A stretch of 48,141 nucleotides of DNA, taken from Promethearchaeota archaeon (GTDB lineage Archaea; Asgardarchaeota; Lokiarchaeia; Sigynarchaeales; SOKP01). The stretch is from positions 1-48,141 of the forward strand of contig JAHPYY010000019.1 in NCBI GenBank assembly GCA_019058515.1. Direction: 5' to 3'. Below, piece by piece: positions 18,064 through 26,442 of this stretch. Position 1 is the stretch's first letter, and every line of letters starts with the position of its first letter. The translations under genes were made by a program, and so were the position numbers. Below the pieces are notes generated by a model that had not been told where the DNA came from, searched no databases, and worked only from the letters and a program-made list of their open reading frames with translations.

Positions 18064-18703
18064 AAATCTGATCTTTCAATAATTGCATTAATTCTTCTTC
18101 AGTGAGATCTAATTCTTGTTCTTTTACGTACCCTTGTCTTTTATTTATGTACTTTTTTAAAGTTTTTGGCATAATCCAAGCAATTAACATGCCCAATCCA
18201 AATCCCGCAGAAAACAGTGTCATTAATGAAAAGGTCACTACACTATAAAGATTGGTAGGATCAGCAAACTCTACATCCCAAGGTTGGAACAACACCCATA
18301 TACTATGAAAGGGGAAAATTATCGACGAGTAAGTAATCAATTTATATCTAAATTTTATCCATGGTTCAATTTCTACTTTTTTAATGCTTTTAAGAAAAGT
18401 ATTTGACGAATATGCTAACCAAATAAAGGTTGTAAAAAGTGTTATAATGTAAGTAATTACACTTATATAATGAGTTATAGGGTCAAGATTAATTTCTTTA
18501 AAAATAATAATCGGAATTCTTATAACGCTTAGTAAAAATATCAACGCGAAACACAAATTTGAGAATTTCTTTTTCTGTTCGTAATGAAAGCTTAAAAGTG
18601 TAAATAATCCAATACCAATGAGACTCGAGGAAGTAAAAATTATTTGGATTATTCTACCGAATCCGAGCACTAAATTCGCTATAAATCCCATGGGTAATAT
18701 CAA
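18050..18703 (-). CDS. multi-pass membrane protein, paralogue of the one at 9300-10100
   Basis: A 217-residue protein with about six hydrophobic segments, beginning ILPMGFIANLVLGFGRIIQI. It shares with the protein at 9300-10100 the motif IEPWIKFRYKLI, the helix ending GMLIAWIMPKTLKKYINK, and an acidic tail helix (TEEELMQLLKDQISGG). It is shorter at the N-terminus by about one helix. The conserved loop and tail suggest a common partner protein or a sensor role. I do not recognise the family. The ATG at 18703 follows TTATCTC-type sequence without a strong ribosome site; an ATG four codons later is also possible. Confidence 0.7.
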   Translation of the reverse strand: MILPMGFIANLVLGFGRIIQIIFTSSSLIGIGLFTLLSFHYEQKKKFSNLCFALIFLLSVIRIPIIIFKEINLDPITHYISVITYIITLFTTFIWLAYSSNTFLKSIKKVEIEPWIKFRYKLITYSSIIFPFHSIWVLFQPWDVEFADPTNLYSVVTFSLMTLFSAGFGLGMLIAWIMPKTLKKYINKRQGYVKEQELDLTEEELMQLLKDQISGGA

Positions 18704-18991
18704 AAATACACCTCCTATCTCATTATTTCTCTTGATTTTAATTTAAATCCTCTATACAATAAAAATACTCCAGTTGCGAGTAAACAAACTAAGAAAAATA
18801 CGAAAACACTAAAAAAGGCGTAAATAAAAGTTCAAAACTCATTTTATTCAATTATCTATCCTATTCTCCGTCAATTCAAGATATGATGCTTTCCTTGAAT
18901 TGAAATAATCTTATATATTTAGAGGTGAAATTGTTACTTGTTGTTAGGATCATATATTATTATATTATAACAATCTTGAAGGTATATTCAA

Positions 18992-20419
18992 ATGGTAGAG
19001 CCAAATTTTTTATCTAAAGAAGAGATTGATGAGTTGCTAACTCGAGAATTAGATGAAAGTGAACTTTCTAAGTGTCGTAACGACCACTTATTGGTTAATG
19101 CGCGAGAACATGTAATCACGGGAAGTACTTCTCCCGGGTCTGTATATTTTAAAACTTACGATGGAAGGGTAATTTTAGATTGCACTTCTCAAGCCTGGGT
19201 GTATAGTCTCGGTCACAATAGTCCTGATATAAGCTACGCGTTAAATCTTCAATCTCAAATCGCAACTCACACTTGGTCGTACTTTCTTACTCCTGTTAGA
19301 GTTAGATTTACAAACAAATTAGCTGAAATCGCTCCTGGACAGCTAAAAGGTGGAAGAGTGAGCGTAAATTGTGCCGGTGGGGCCGGAGCCTTGGAGAGCG
19401 CAATCCGACTTGCATCTATTAATAATAAAAAGGGAGATCAATTTATAGTGTTCAGAAGGGCGTACCACGGTTCAAATTTGTCAATGATGGGCGCTTCTCA
19501 GCGCTTACCGATGAGGTTTCAAGGATTCGGGAGGGAACACTGGATAAGAGTATTCTATCCTTATTGTTATCGATGTCCATGGAACTATAAGAATGGTCTT
19601 GGAGGAAAAAGGGACAAAGAATGTAATCTTGAATGTTTAGAAATGGTACGACAGAAAATTGAGATGTATCCTACGGGAACTCCAATAGGGTGCATTATAG
19701 AGCCTATGCAGGGTCCAGGAGGACAAATTCCTGCTCCAGTGGAATTTTTAGTAGGTTTAAAAGAGATCTGTAAACGGAATAAGATTATATTAATTTACGA
19801 CGAAGCTCAAACTGGATTTGGGCGGACCTCAAAAATGTTTGCGTCAGATTGGTACCAATCGGAATATAATTTGGATGTTTCTCCTGATGTAATGACTCTA
19901 ACTAAAGGAGCAGCAGCAGGAGTACCTATTGGAATCACCGTTGCTTCACCAAAGCTACGAACTTTAACTGAATTTGAAGATCATTCCACTTTTTCTTCGC
20001 CACCCCTGGCAATGGCTGCCTGTTTAGTTAATATGACCATTTTAGAGAAAACTGATATTCTGAAAAATGTAGAAAAACAAGGAAAGAAGATTACTAAATT
20101 TATAAAAACAATGTCAGAGGAAATACCTGAAATTGGAGATGTGAGAGGACCTGGATTGTTTATAGGGGTAGAATTTGTTAAAGATCCTATGTCTCGAGAG
20201 CCCTACAACGAATTAATAGAAAAAATGGTACACATTGGATGGAAAAACGGAATTTTCTTCGGCGAGAGCATGCAGATTTTTAGCACAGCAAATTATTACA
20301 TACAAAACATATTGAAAATAAAACCTCCATTAGTAATAAACGATGAGGAGACTGAAAAGATTTGTGAATTATTTGGAACTACATTACACCAAGCTCTTAA
20401 AGAATTGAAAAAAGCATAA
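18992..20419 (+). CDS. class III PLP-dependent aminotransferase
   Basis: A 475-residue enzyme of the 4-aminobutyrate/ornithine aminotransferase class. The PLP region reads CAGGAGALESAIRLA (phosphate-binding), FRRAYHGSNLSMMGAS, ILIYDEAQTGFGRTSKMFA (Asp that contacts the pyridine N), and LTKGAAAGVPIG, where the Lys forms the Schiff base (near residue 304). An insertion with four Cys (YCYRCPWNY... ECNLEC) resembles the CxxC pattern seen in some archaeal members and may bind metal. The substrate amine is not clear. The protein starts at ATG 18992 after AAGGTAT. It converges with the HEPN cassette. Confidence 0.9.
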   Translation: MVEPNFLSKEEIDELLTRELDESELSKCRNDHLLVNAREHVITGSTSPGSVYFKTYDGRVILDCTSQAWVYSLGHNSPDISYALNLQSQIATHTWSYFLTPVRVRFTNKLAEIAPGQLKGGRVSVNCAGGAGALESAIRLASINNKKGDQFIVFRRAYHGSNLSMMGASQRLPMRFQGFGREHWIRVFYPYCYRCPWNYKNGLGGKRDKECNLECLEMVRQKIEMYPTGTPIGCIIEPMQGPGGQIPAPVEFLVGLKEICKRNKIILIYDEAQTGFGRTSKMFASDWYQSEYNLDVSPDVMTLTKGAAAGVPIGITVASPKLRTLTEFEDHSTFSSPPLAMAACLVNMTILEKTDILKNVEKQGKKITKFIKTMSEEIPEIGDVRGPGLFIGVEFVKDPMSREPYNELIEKMVHIGWKNGIFFGESMQIFSTANYYIQNILKIKPPLVINDEETEKICELFGTTLHQALKELKKA

Positions 20420-20441
20420 GGTGAAAATATGATTTAAGAAT

Positions 20442-20807
20442 TTATATTCCTTCAACGGAAGTTATTATCTGTTCTGAAAGTATTATACTTTTTTTGCATA
20501 TATTAATATCAATCGTCTTATTTAAGAAGTAATCGGCATCTATTCGATTATCTCTTAAAGTTTCTAACATATTTCTTAAGTGTTGTTGATCTAAGTCATC
20601 CAGAGTATCAAGAACATCTTGATGTTGGTGTTCTTTACTAAATCTTTTTGCTTTATGGATTTTTAAATATTCCCGTATCGTTAAAAAAGCAGCATAATAA
20701 GCTCGTCCTATTATTGTTCTAGCTTTACCTTGTTCATCTAAATCACTTTTTTCCTTAATTTTTTTAGCTATATCTAAAAAAATTGCAGGATCAAAGAATT
20801 TTCTCAT
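20442..20807 (-). CDS. HEPN domain protein
   Basis: A 121-residue all-helical protein with the HEPN signature: ARTIIGRAYYAAFLTIREYLK (helix 2, the RAYYA motif), HQHQDVLDTLDDLDQQHLRNML, and LRDNRIDADYFLN (the LRxxRxxADY motif of one HEPN subclass). It lacks a clear Rx4-6H ribonuclease motif, so it may be an inactive, regulatory or nucleotide-binding member. HEPN proteins are typical of toxin-antitoxin and antiviral systems. The gene is the last of three close genes on the minus strand (22289 to 20442) with gaps of about 12-28 bases. The start has a good GGTG site six bases before ATG 20807. Confidence 0.75.
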   Translation of the reverse strand: MRKFFDPAIFLDIAKKIKEKSDLDEQGKARTIIGRAYYAAFLTIREYLKIHKAKRFSKEHQHQDVLDTLDDLDQQHLRNMLETLRDNRIDADYFLNKTIDINICKKSIILSEQIITSVEGI

Positions 20808-20819
20808 AATTACACCATT

Positions 20820-21395
20820 TTACATCGCAAGTTTTATAAAAACTTTTTTTTTTAGAGCTTTAATACGTTGGATTTGCCATTCTGAACTGTACGATATTAG
20901 GTGTTTAATCCTCTCATAAATAATTGTATTTATCTTCTTCCATAATAACATTTCTTGTTCAAAGGAAATGTCTTGAAAATTAAGAGATAGTACGATTTTA
21001 TTATAATTAGGAATCTCCCAATCTTCTTCGAGAAAAATAAGATTCGTTAATTTCACACTTAGTTGATCAAGAAACACATTTAAACCTATTTCTATCTCAC
21101 TTATAAACCTTCTAAAAACCACATCTTGTATAATAAGATCCTCGATTTCTTTACTAAACTTTAAATTTAAATTTAATGGTATTTCCACCGCTTGATTAAA
21201 AATGTGAGGAGGATTAATTGTATTTATATCACTTAAACCACTAAATTTACTTGAAGGGTCGGATACTACCGCCGATGCTTCATTTTCAGGATATTTTGGA
21301 TAGTCTCTTTCATCGATTCCATAATAAAGTTTTTCACTCGAAGTACTATTATTCTTAAGCCATTGAGATTCTGAGATATTAATTGTAGCTTCCAT
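20820..21395 (-). CDS. unknown protein encoded next to the HEPN gene
   Basis: About 191 residues from ATG 21395 (a TTG two codons upstream is less likely). The N-terminal 80 residues look irregular and beta-rich (YPKYPENEASAVVSDPS). The C-terminal half has EDWEIPNYNKIVLSLNFQD followed by EMLLWKKINTIIYERI, a strand-then-helix arrangement that looks like a conserved partner domain. It ends 12 bases before the HEPN gene and is almost surely cotranscribed, so it may be the antitoxin or sensor of the HEPN unit. I do not recognise a named family. Lys- and Ile-rich composition matches the neighbouring accessory genes. Confidence 0.6.
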   Translation of the reverse strand: MEATINISESQWLKNNSTSSEKLYYGIDERDYPKYPENEASAVVSDPSSKFSGLSDINTINPPHIFNQAVEIPLNLNLKFSKEIEDLIIQDVVFRRFISEIEIGLNVFLDQLSVKLTNLIFLEEDWEIPNYNKIVLSLNFQDISFEQEMLLWKKINTIIYERIKHLISYSSEWQIQRIKALKKKVFIKLAM

Positions 21396-21422
21396 TATCA
21401 ATTAAACTTGTTATATATATTT

Positions 21423-22289
21423 TTATTTCTTTTCTTCCTCTTCTAATTGCTTGGATGTTATCGGTACTCTAACAAGAGCTGGTACTTGCTCTATATTTCT
21501 AGTTTTGGCAACTAGTTGTGGTGGATTATATATGAAATATAATTCTCTATATTGTTTACCAATTTTCCATATTTTTGAATTATATTCATCTACATTTATT
21601 TCTTTCTTTTGATATGCTTTAATAATATAATCAATATGTTCTTTCAAATATTTATTATAATCATTCTCATTGATTACTTCATCAGGATAATTTTTTTCTA
21701 TAACATATGGGAATAATATTCCAAGCAATTTAAAGAATAAATAAACCATGTTTTCTTTCAGCGAGCAAGAGTGGTTTTTTATTATTCTTACCATAACACC
21801 TAGAACTCCATTTATTAGAGTATTACTTATTTTTTTTAAATCATCTTTATTTTCATCAAGGAAGTGTAATGTTTTTCTAAATACGATTTTAGTAAATTCA
21901 ATATTCTCCTTATAAATTCCAGATTCTAAGCTATCTTTATGAAACTCATTAATAGACTCAGTAAATTCTTGGAAAGCTTGCCAAATGCCATTAACATCGA
22001 TACCCTTCTTAAAATAGGATCTAATTGAGTCAATTGTTTTATTCCCAATTACTTTAGCAGAATTGAAAACCTTTCTTTTATTCTGGTAAATTCCCATATA
22101 ATCATTAGCTATATCTTTAAGTATAGCAGAAATAAGAAATACTTTTTCATTTTCCAAAAAAATGCAGTTTTCCATCAAGCGATTACTAGCAATATTCATT
22201 AATTGAAAATTGTTAATTTCGAACGCCTTTATGCAATAATCTAAATCTTGAGTAAGTATTTCATTGTCAATCAAATTCATATCTACCAT
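21423..22289 (-). CDS. unknown helical protein, first gene of the HEPN cassette
   Basis: A 288-residue, Lys- and Ile-rich protein that seems almost fully helical, with one hydrophobic helix (VYLFFKLLGILFPYVIEKN near residue 190) and a C-terminal tail ending in KQLEEEEKK. It may start at ATG 22289 or three codons later at ATG 22280; neither has a strong ribosome site. It precedes the 191-residue protein by 27 bases. Its helical repeats could be another HEPN-like or TPR-like array, but no motif settles this. I do not recognise it. The composition (few Gly, many Asn and Ile) is unlike the metabolic genes outside the cassette and suggests recent transfer. Confidence 0.55.
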   Translation of the reverse strand: MVDMNLIDNEILTQDLDYCIKAFEINNFQLMNIASNRLMENCIFLENEKVFLISAILKDIANDYMGIYQNKRKVFNSAKVIGNKTIDSIRSYFKKGIDVNGIWQAFQEFTESINEFHKDSLESGIYKENIEFTKIVFRKTLHFLDENKDDLKKISNTLINGVLGVMVRIIKNHSCSLKENMVYLFFKLLGILFPYVIEKNYPDEVINENDYNKYLKEHIDYIIKAYQKKEINVDEYNSKIWKIGKQYRELYFIYNPPQLVAKTRNIEQVPALVRVPITSKQLEEEEKK

Positions 22290-22441
22290 ATGGTAATTAT
22301 TTTCTAAATTTTTAAATTTCTCTTATAGTAATTTATTCAAAAACTGTATATTTTTTGAATTAACTTAAGTTAAATTTAAAAATCCTTAACTCTAATCCCC
22401 TAGAATAAATAAAATATAAATAGTGAGAAATAAAATCTTAT

Positions 22442-23440
22442 TTAAATCTGTTTAGAATACGCGTCTAACACAAATTCTACAGCCCTCTTTCCATCTTGGA
22501 AATCAGGGCTTTCTTGTTTATTTTCTTTTACGCATTCAATGAAATGATCGATTAACTTATTTTGAGTGTTATAATCCTCAGGAGTTTCGAAAGATAACAG
22601 CGCTTTTACGTTATCAACTTGTTTTATCTCTTTGGGTTTTAATAGAAGGTCGTTAGTGTGGAGATCTATCCTTAAAATTCCATTTGTACCAAAAATCTCT
22701 ATGATTTCATGCGGCTCGTTACACCAAGAAACGTAAACTATGCCTAATGCGTTATTAATAAACCTAAATAAAACTATTCCATTATCTTCGTGTTGTATCT
22801 TTTTACAAGAAGTGTTAAAACTTGCCCATTCGACACTAGTAAATTCACCGATGAGATGTCTTAATATATCAATACAATGTACCCCTAAATCTAGTAAAAC
22901 ACCACCACCTGCTTTATCGGCGTCAAAGAACCATTTTTCGTCTGAAAGCGGTTTCCACGAGGTGTATGGTCCAAGGTGACTGAAATTATATCTTACATAA
23001 GTAAGATCTCCTAGGATTTTTTCCTCGACGATTTTTTTAAGATAAGGTACAATGGGATTATATCGTTTCTGGAAAGCCGTGAAGTAGATTAAGCCACTTG
23101 TTTTCACGACTTCTTCAATTTTATCAAGTTCCTTTTTAGTTAGCGCAATTGGTTTTTCGCATAATACATTAACGTCATTTTTCAACGCTTCTAAAGTCAT
23201 TTCGGCGTGAAGATAGTTAGGAGAACATATTGATACAACATCCAAGTCTTCTTTTTCTAGCATTATTTTCCAATTTTCGCCCCAATAAGTATTTGGCACT
23301 CCAAATTTTTTCGCAGCTAGTTTAGCGCTTTTTTCTGTTCTCGAAGCGATTGCAATTAATTCGCAATTGCTATTATTTTCATAACCAGAAAGGTGAAAAT
23401 AGCCGATGGCGCCTGCACCGATTAATCCAACTTTTATCAT
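22442..23440 (-). CDS. Gfo/Idh/MocA family NAD(P)-dependent oxidoreductase
   Basis: A 332-residue sugar-type dehydrogenase. The Rossmann start KVGLIGAGAIGYFHLSGYEN binds NAD(P); DVVSICSPNYLHAEMTLEAL and the catalytic EKPIALTKKE motif (Lys, near residue 96) follow, and GGGVLLDLGVHCIDILRHLIG carries the usual Asp and His of the active site. Members oxidise or reduce sugars, inositols and related compounds. It fits with the GH2 and GH4 enzymes elsewhere in the window, though it is not in an operon with them. Length is normal for the family and no lesion is seen. Confidence 0.9.
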   Translation of the reverse strand: MIKVGLIGAGAIGYFHLSGYENNSNCELIAIASRTEKSAKLAAKKFGVPNTYWGENWKIMLEKEDLDVVSICSPNYLHAEMTLEALKNDVNVLCEKPIALTKKELDKIEEVVKTSGLIYFTAFQKRYNPIVPYLKKIVEEKILGDLTYVRYNFSHLGPYTSWKPLSDEKWFFDADKAGGGVLLDLGVHCIDILRHLIGEFTSVEWASFNTSCKKIQHEDNGIVLFRFINNALGIVYVSWCNEPHEIIEIFGTNGILRIDLHTNDLLLKPKEIKQVDNVKALLSFETPEDYNTQNKLIDHFIECVKENKQESPDFQDGKRAVEFVLDAYSKQI

Positions 23441-23554
23441 ATCTATTACCTAGTTTACAATCTTATTTAAGACTAAATGAATATAATGTTTAAATTAAAA
23501 TTTGATAAATTATAAATAGCTCCATATTTCTATAATCTACTTTTCTACAATACC

Positions 23555-23680
23555 ATGATATTAAAGGAAGATATTCATCAAGCGAAAGAGCGGTTAAAAG
23601 CTTAGTGGGATCACGAAATAATCGACCGTCCTTGTATCGACTATAATTTACCTAAGCGTGAAGTTAAAGTCTTTCTATAG
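23555..23680 (+). pseudogene. remnant of an MtaA/uroporphyrinogen decarboxylase-like gene
   Basis: From ATG 23555 the frame reads ILKEDIHQAKERLKA, TAG (23603), then WDHEIIDRPCIDYNLPKREVK and a final TAG at 23678. The pattern ERLxAWWxxExIDRPCI is typical of the N-terminus of methyltransferase-associated URO-D (MtaA/CmuA-like) proteins. The first TAG stands where the first of two Trp (TGG) is expected. The rest of the gene, about 300 residues, is missing, so this is a short remnant. Confidence 0.5.
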
Positions 23681-23906
23681 GAGAATAAACACACTATTTT
23701 TTTCCATTCTACTTTTTTAAGGAACCACAAGCCTGAATAAATAAGTACCAGAAAACCTGTAAATAAGGGACTCATTTTAGTTTCCTTTAATTTTTGATGT
23801 TGTATACAATGTAAAAAACAAAAAATATCGATCCTTCCTTGATTTAGCATGGATAGTTCCTTTAACTTTGATTAAATTAAATGGTAATAATCTCTCAAAT
23901 TGAGGA

Positions 23907-23916
23907 TTTATATATC
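23907..23916 (+). promoter_or_regulatory. TATA-like box of the first transglutaminase gene
   Basis: TTTATATATC lies about 21-30 bases before ATG 23937 with no ribosome site between, as in leaderless archaeal promoters. Confidence 0.45.
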
Positions 23917-23936
23917 TTTATGACGAATTTATCATC

Positions 23937-24599
23937 ATGATTGAAGAGAGTTTACGATCTACGGAATTTTTAAACTACAACAATGTCAATATATTGGAAA
24001 AAGCTATAGAAATAACTAAAGACAAGCAGTCTGATGTGGAAAAGGCTAAAGCTTTGTTTTATTGGGTTAGAGACGAAATAAAGTACAATATGGCGGCATA
24101 CTATATGATTAAAAGTAACTTTAAAGCAAGCGTCACGCTTAGAAGAGGGTATGGATTTTGCGTTTCAAAAGCAGTTTTATTATCAGCTATGTGTAGAGCT
24201 GTGGGTATACCCGCTAAAATTCATATAGTGGATATAATAAATCACAAGATTTCTCAGAAAATAGTGGAATTTTTAGGTTCCAAGAAATTTTATTGCCATG
24301 GATATAGTGAAATTCTCTTAAATGATAAATGGATTAAAGCTACGCCCGTGTTTGACAAATTTACCGCTATGAAAGCAGGTTATTTACCGATGGCGGAATT
24401 TGATGGCAAAAATGATGGTATTTTAAGCAAATATGATGTAGAGGGAAATAAATTCATCGATTATTTTGGAGATAGAGGATCTTTTAATGAACTACCATAC
24501 GCCGAAATTGCAACAGTTATAAACGAGAAATACGCTGAAACTATCAAACGTGGATTTTCAAATGTCCAATTTTTAAAAAAAACCTCTAAAAATGATTAA
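23937..24599 (+). CDS. transglutaminase-like cysteine protease-fold protein, copy 1
   Basis: A 220-residue protein with the transglutaminase core. The Cys is in RRGYGFCVSKAVLLSAMCRAV (near residue 75), the His in YCHGYSEILLNDKWI (near 120) and the Asp in KATPVFDKF (near 140). The family cleaves or cross-links peptides or acts on amides. It has no signal peptide. A paralogue lies at 26443-27120, and between them are a histidine kinase and a broken receiver; the two copies share exact 32-base identity in the segment coding for the FYWVRDEIKYN region. The copies probably act in one pathway with the kinase, which is inference. Confidence 0.8.
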   Translation: MIEESLRSTEFLNYNNVNILEKAIEITKDKQSDVEKAKALFYWVRDEIKYNMAAYYMIKSNFKASVTLRRGYGFCVSKAVLLSAMCRAVGIPAKIHIVDIINHKISQKIVEFLGSKKFYCHGYSEILLNDKWIKATPVFDKFTAMKAGYLPMAEFDGKNDGILSKYDVEGNKFIDYFGDRGSFNELPYAEIATVINEKYAETIKRGFSNVQFLKKTSKND

Positions 24600-24800
24600 A
24601 ATGATAGACAAAAACCTATATACTTTATGATAATTATTAGCAATGTCTTACCAATAATCTGCTCGATGATTTAATAGTATTATTATTCGCATTTTATATT
24701 AAAATAAGCTTAAATAAATCCTCAGTCTTTTACATTATAGTCAAGAGTATTATTTTACCTTACACCATTTATTCTTCTTAAATAATAACATCTCGATAAT

Positions 24801-26036
24801 ATGCAATATACGACTAATAAAGAGCTTTCTAAACTACTTCAAGCTTCTAAAGTTGTTCTTGAATACCAAGATTTTCAAGAAGCAGCAATGAGAATTTTTA
24901 ACATAGGTAAGGAATTAACTGGCGCTAAGTCGGGATATGTAGCTTTACTCTCTGACGATGGAAACGAAAACGAAGTGCTCTTTTTGGATTCTGGAGGATT
25001 GCCTTGCAGTGTAAATCCAACACTTCCTATGCCTATTCGTGGATTAAGAGCAGAATCCTATAAGACAAATCAGGTTGTATACGATAATTCTTTTGTGAAA
25101 AGTGAGTGGGTAAAGTTCATGCCTAAAGGGCATGTAGTTTTAAACAATGTTATGTTTGCACCTCTTATATTAGAGGGTAAAACCATAGGAATTATGGGAT
25201 TAGCGAACAAGGATGGAGATTTTAACGAACACGATGCTGAAATTGCCAGAACCTTGTCTGAGCTTGCTGCGATTGCTCTTAATAATAGTAGAATGCTAGA
25301 AAGCCTTGAGGAATCCAATAAAAACTACCACGAGGCTTATGAACATGCTGAGTTTTATAAAGAACTTTTTGCTCACGATATTAGTAATATACTTCAAAAT
25401 ATTAGTACCGCAGGGGAATTACTTAACTATGTCATAGAGTATCCTGAAAAGAAAATAAGTTCAAAAAAAATTTTAAAAAATATTTCAGAACAAGTTACAA
25501 GAGCGAGTAACCTAATTGCAAATGTCCGGAAGATATCGTCAATCACTGAAGAATCTCACTCTTTAATTGATATCGATGCTTTAAAGATATTGAATAAGGC
25601 TAAAAAGTTTGTTCAAAAGAGTTATCCCGAAAAAGAGATCAATATTTCAATATGTTCCGAAGACGATGTCGTAAAAATAAAGGCTAACGACTTGTTAATG
25701 GATGTATTTGAGAATGTGTTGTTTAACGCTGTGAAACACAATTTAAACGAGGTAATTGAAATTGATATTGATATTACAAAAAAAAGTGTAGATGGAAATA
25801 GTTTTGTTGTGTTTCAATTTCAAGATAACGGCATTGGTATACCCGATCCTGTAAAGAAACAACTGTTTACAGGAAATGCTGAGCGAAATGAAAATGTAAA
25901 AGGCATGGGTCTCGGGTTGCTATTAATAAACAAAATTGTAAAATCCTATAACGGAAAAATTGAAATAAAGGATAGAATTAAAGATAACTACACTAAAGGG
26001 AGTAATTTTGTAATTAAACTCCCCAAAGGTCTGTAA
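24801..26036 (+). CDS. GAF domain sensor histidine kinase
   Basis: A 411-residue soluble kinase. Residues about 10-170 form a GAF domain (AAMRIFNIGKELTGAKSGYVAL, ending NVMFAPLILEGKTIGIMGLANK). After a helical linker comes the H-box FAHDISNILQNI (His near residue 191) and the HATPase domain with an N box (ENVLFNAVKHN), G1 (DNGIGIP), and G2 (GMGLGLLLINKIVKSYNG). No membrane segment is present, so it senses a cytosolic signal, probably a small ligand. A receiver-domain gene follows directly after one base, but it is broken. TTCTTAAATAATAAC about 24 bases before the ATG is a candidate TATA region. Confidence 0.85.
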   Translation: MQYTTNKELSKLLQASKVVLEYQDFQEAAMRIFNIGKELTGAKSGYVALLSDDGNENEVLFLDSGGLPCSVNPTLPMPIRGLRAESYKTNQVVYDNSFVKSEWVKFMPKGHVVLNNVMFAPLILEGKTIGIMGLANKDGDFNEHDAEIARTLSELAAIALNNSRMLESLEESNKNYHEAYEHAEFYKELFAHDISNILQNISTAGELLNYVIEYPEKKISSKKILKNISEQVTRASNLIANVRKISSITEESHSLIDIDALKILNKAKKFVQKSYPEKEINISICSEDDVVKIKANDLLMDVFENVLFNAVKHNLNEVIEIDIDITKKSVDGNSFVVFQFQDNGIGIPDPVKKQLFTGNAERNENVKGMGLGLLLINKIVKSYNGKIEIKDRIKDNYTKGSNFVIKLPKGL

Positions 26037-26037
26037 A

Positions 26038-26412
26038 ATGGCATTGATCTTTATAGTCGAAATCTAGATCCCTATTATTGAAATGAATAAATTAATATTT
26101 AGTCTTAATGGGCACAAAGTGTTTGGTATCTCTATGAACGGAAAAGAGGCAGTGTAAATGTATAGGGATTTTTCTGAAAAACCTGATGTCATTGTTATGG
26201 CCTACAGAATGGCTATTATAAAAGGAATTGACGCATCCAAAGAAATATTAGAAAGTGATTCAAGAGTAAAGATGATTTTTGCGAGTGCAGATGATTCTGT
26301 TAAAGAAGCAGCGTTTTCTATCGGTGCAATTTCTTCTAAAACGAAACCTTTTTCTAACGATAAAATCTTGAGAAACATTAATAAAGCTTTAAATTCAGAA
26401 ATAATTCATTAG
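26038..26412 (+). pseudogene. broken response regulator receiver domain
   Basis: From ATG 26038, one base after the kinase stop, the frame gives a full-length receiver: ALIFIVEI, TAG (26065), IPIIEMNKLIFSLNGHKVFG, NGKEAV, TAA (26155), MYRDFSEKPDVIVMAYRM and IIKGIDASKEIL, ending TKPFSNDKILRNI. The phosphoacceptor Asp is replaced by Ala (MAYRMA instead of MDYRMP), the acidic pocket is lost at the first TAG, and two stops interrupt the frame. The conserved Thr-Lys-Pro near the end is kept. The 84 residues from ATG 26158 could still be made, but would lack strand 1. Confidence 0.8.
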
Positions 26413-26442
26413 CTTTAATTGTTTAAATGGGGAAAAACTAAA

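Noticed and set aside
23641..23850. Open frame on the minus strand opposite the MtaA remnant.
   Set aside because: No family resemblance, no start signal, and it overlaps a recognisable remnant.
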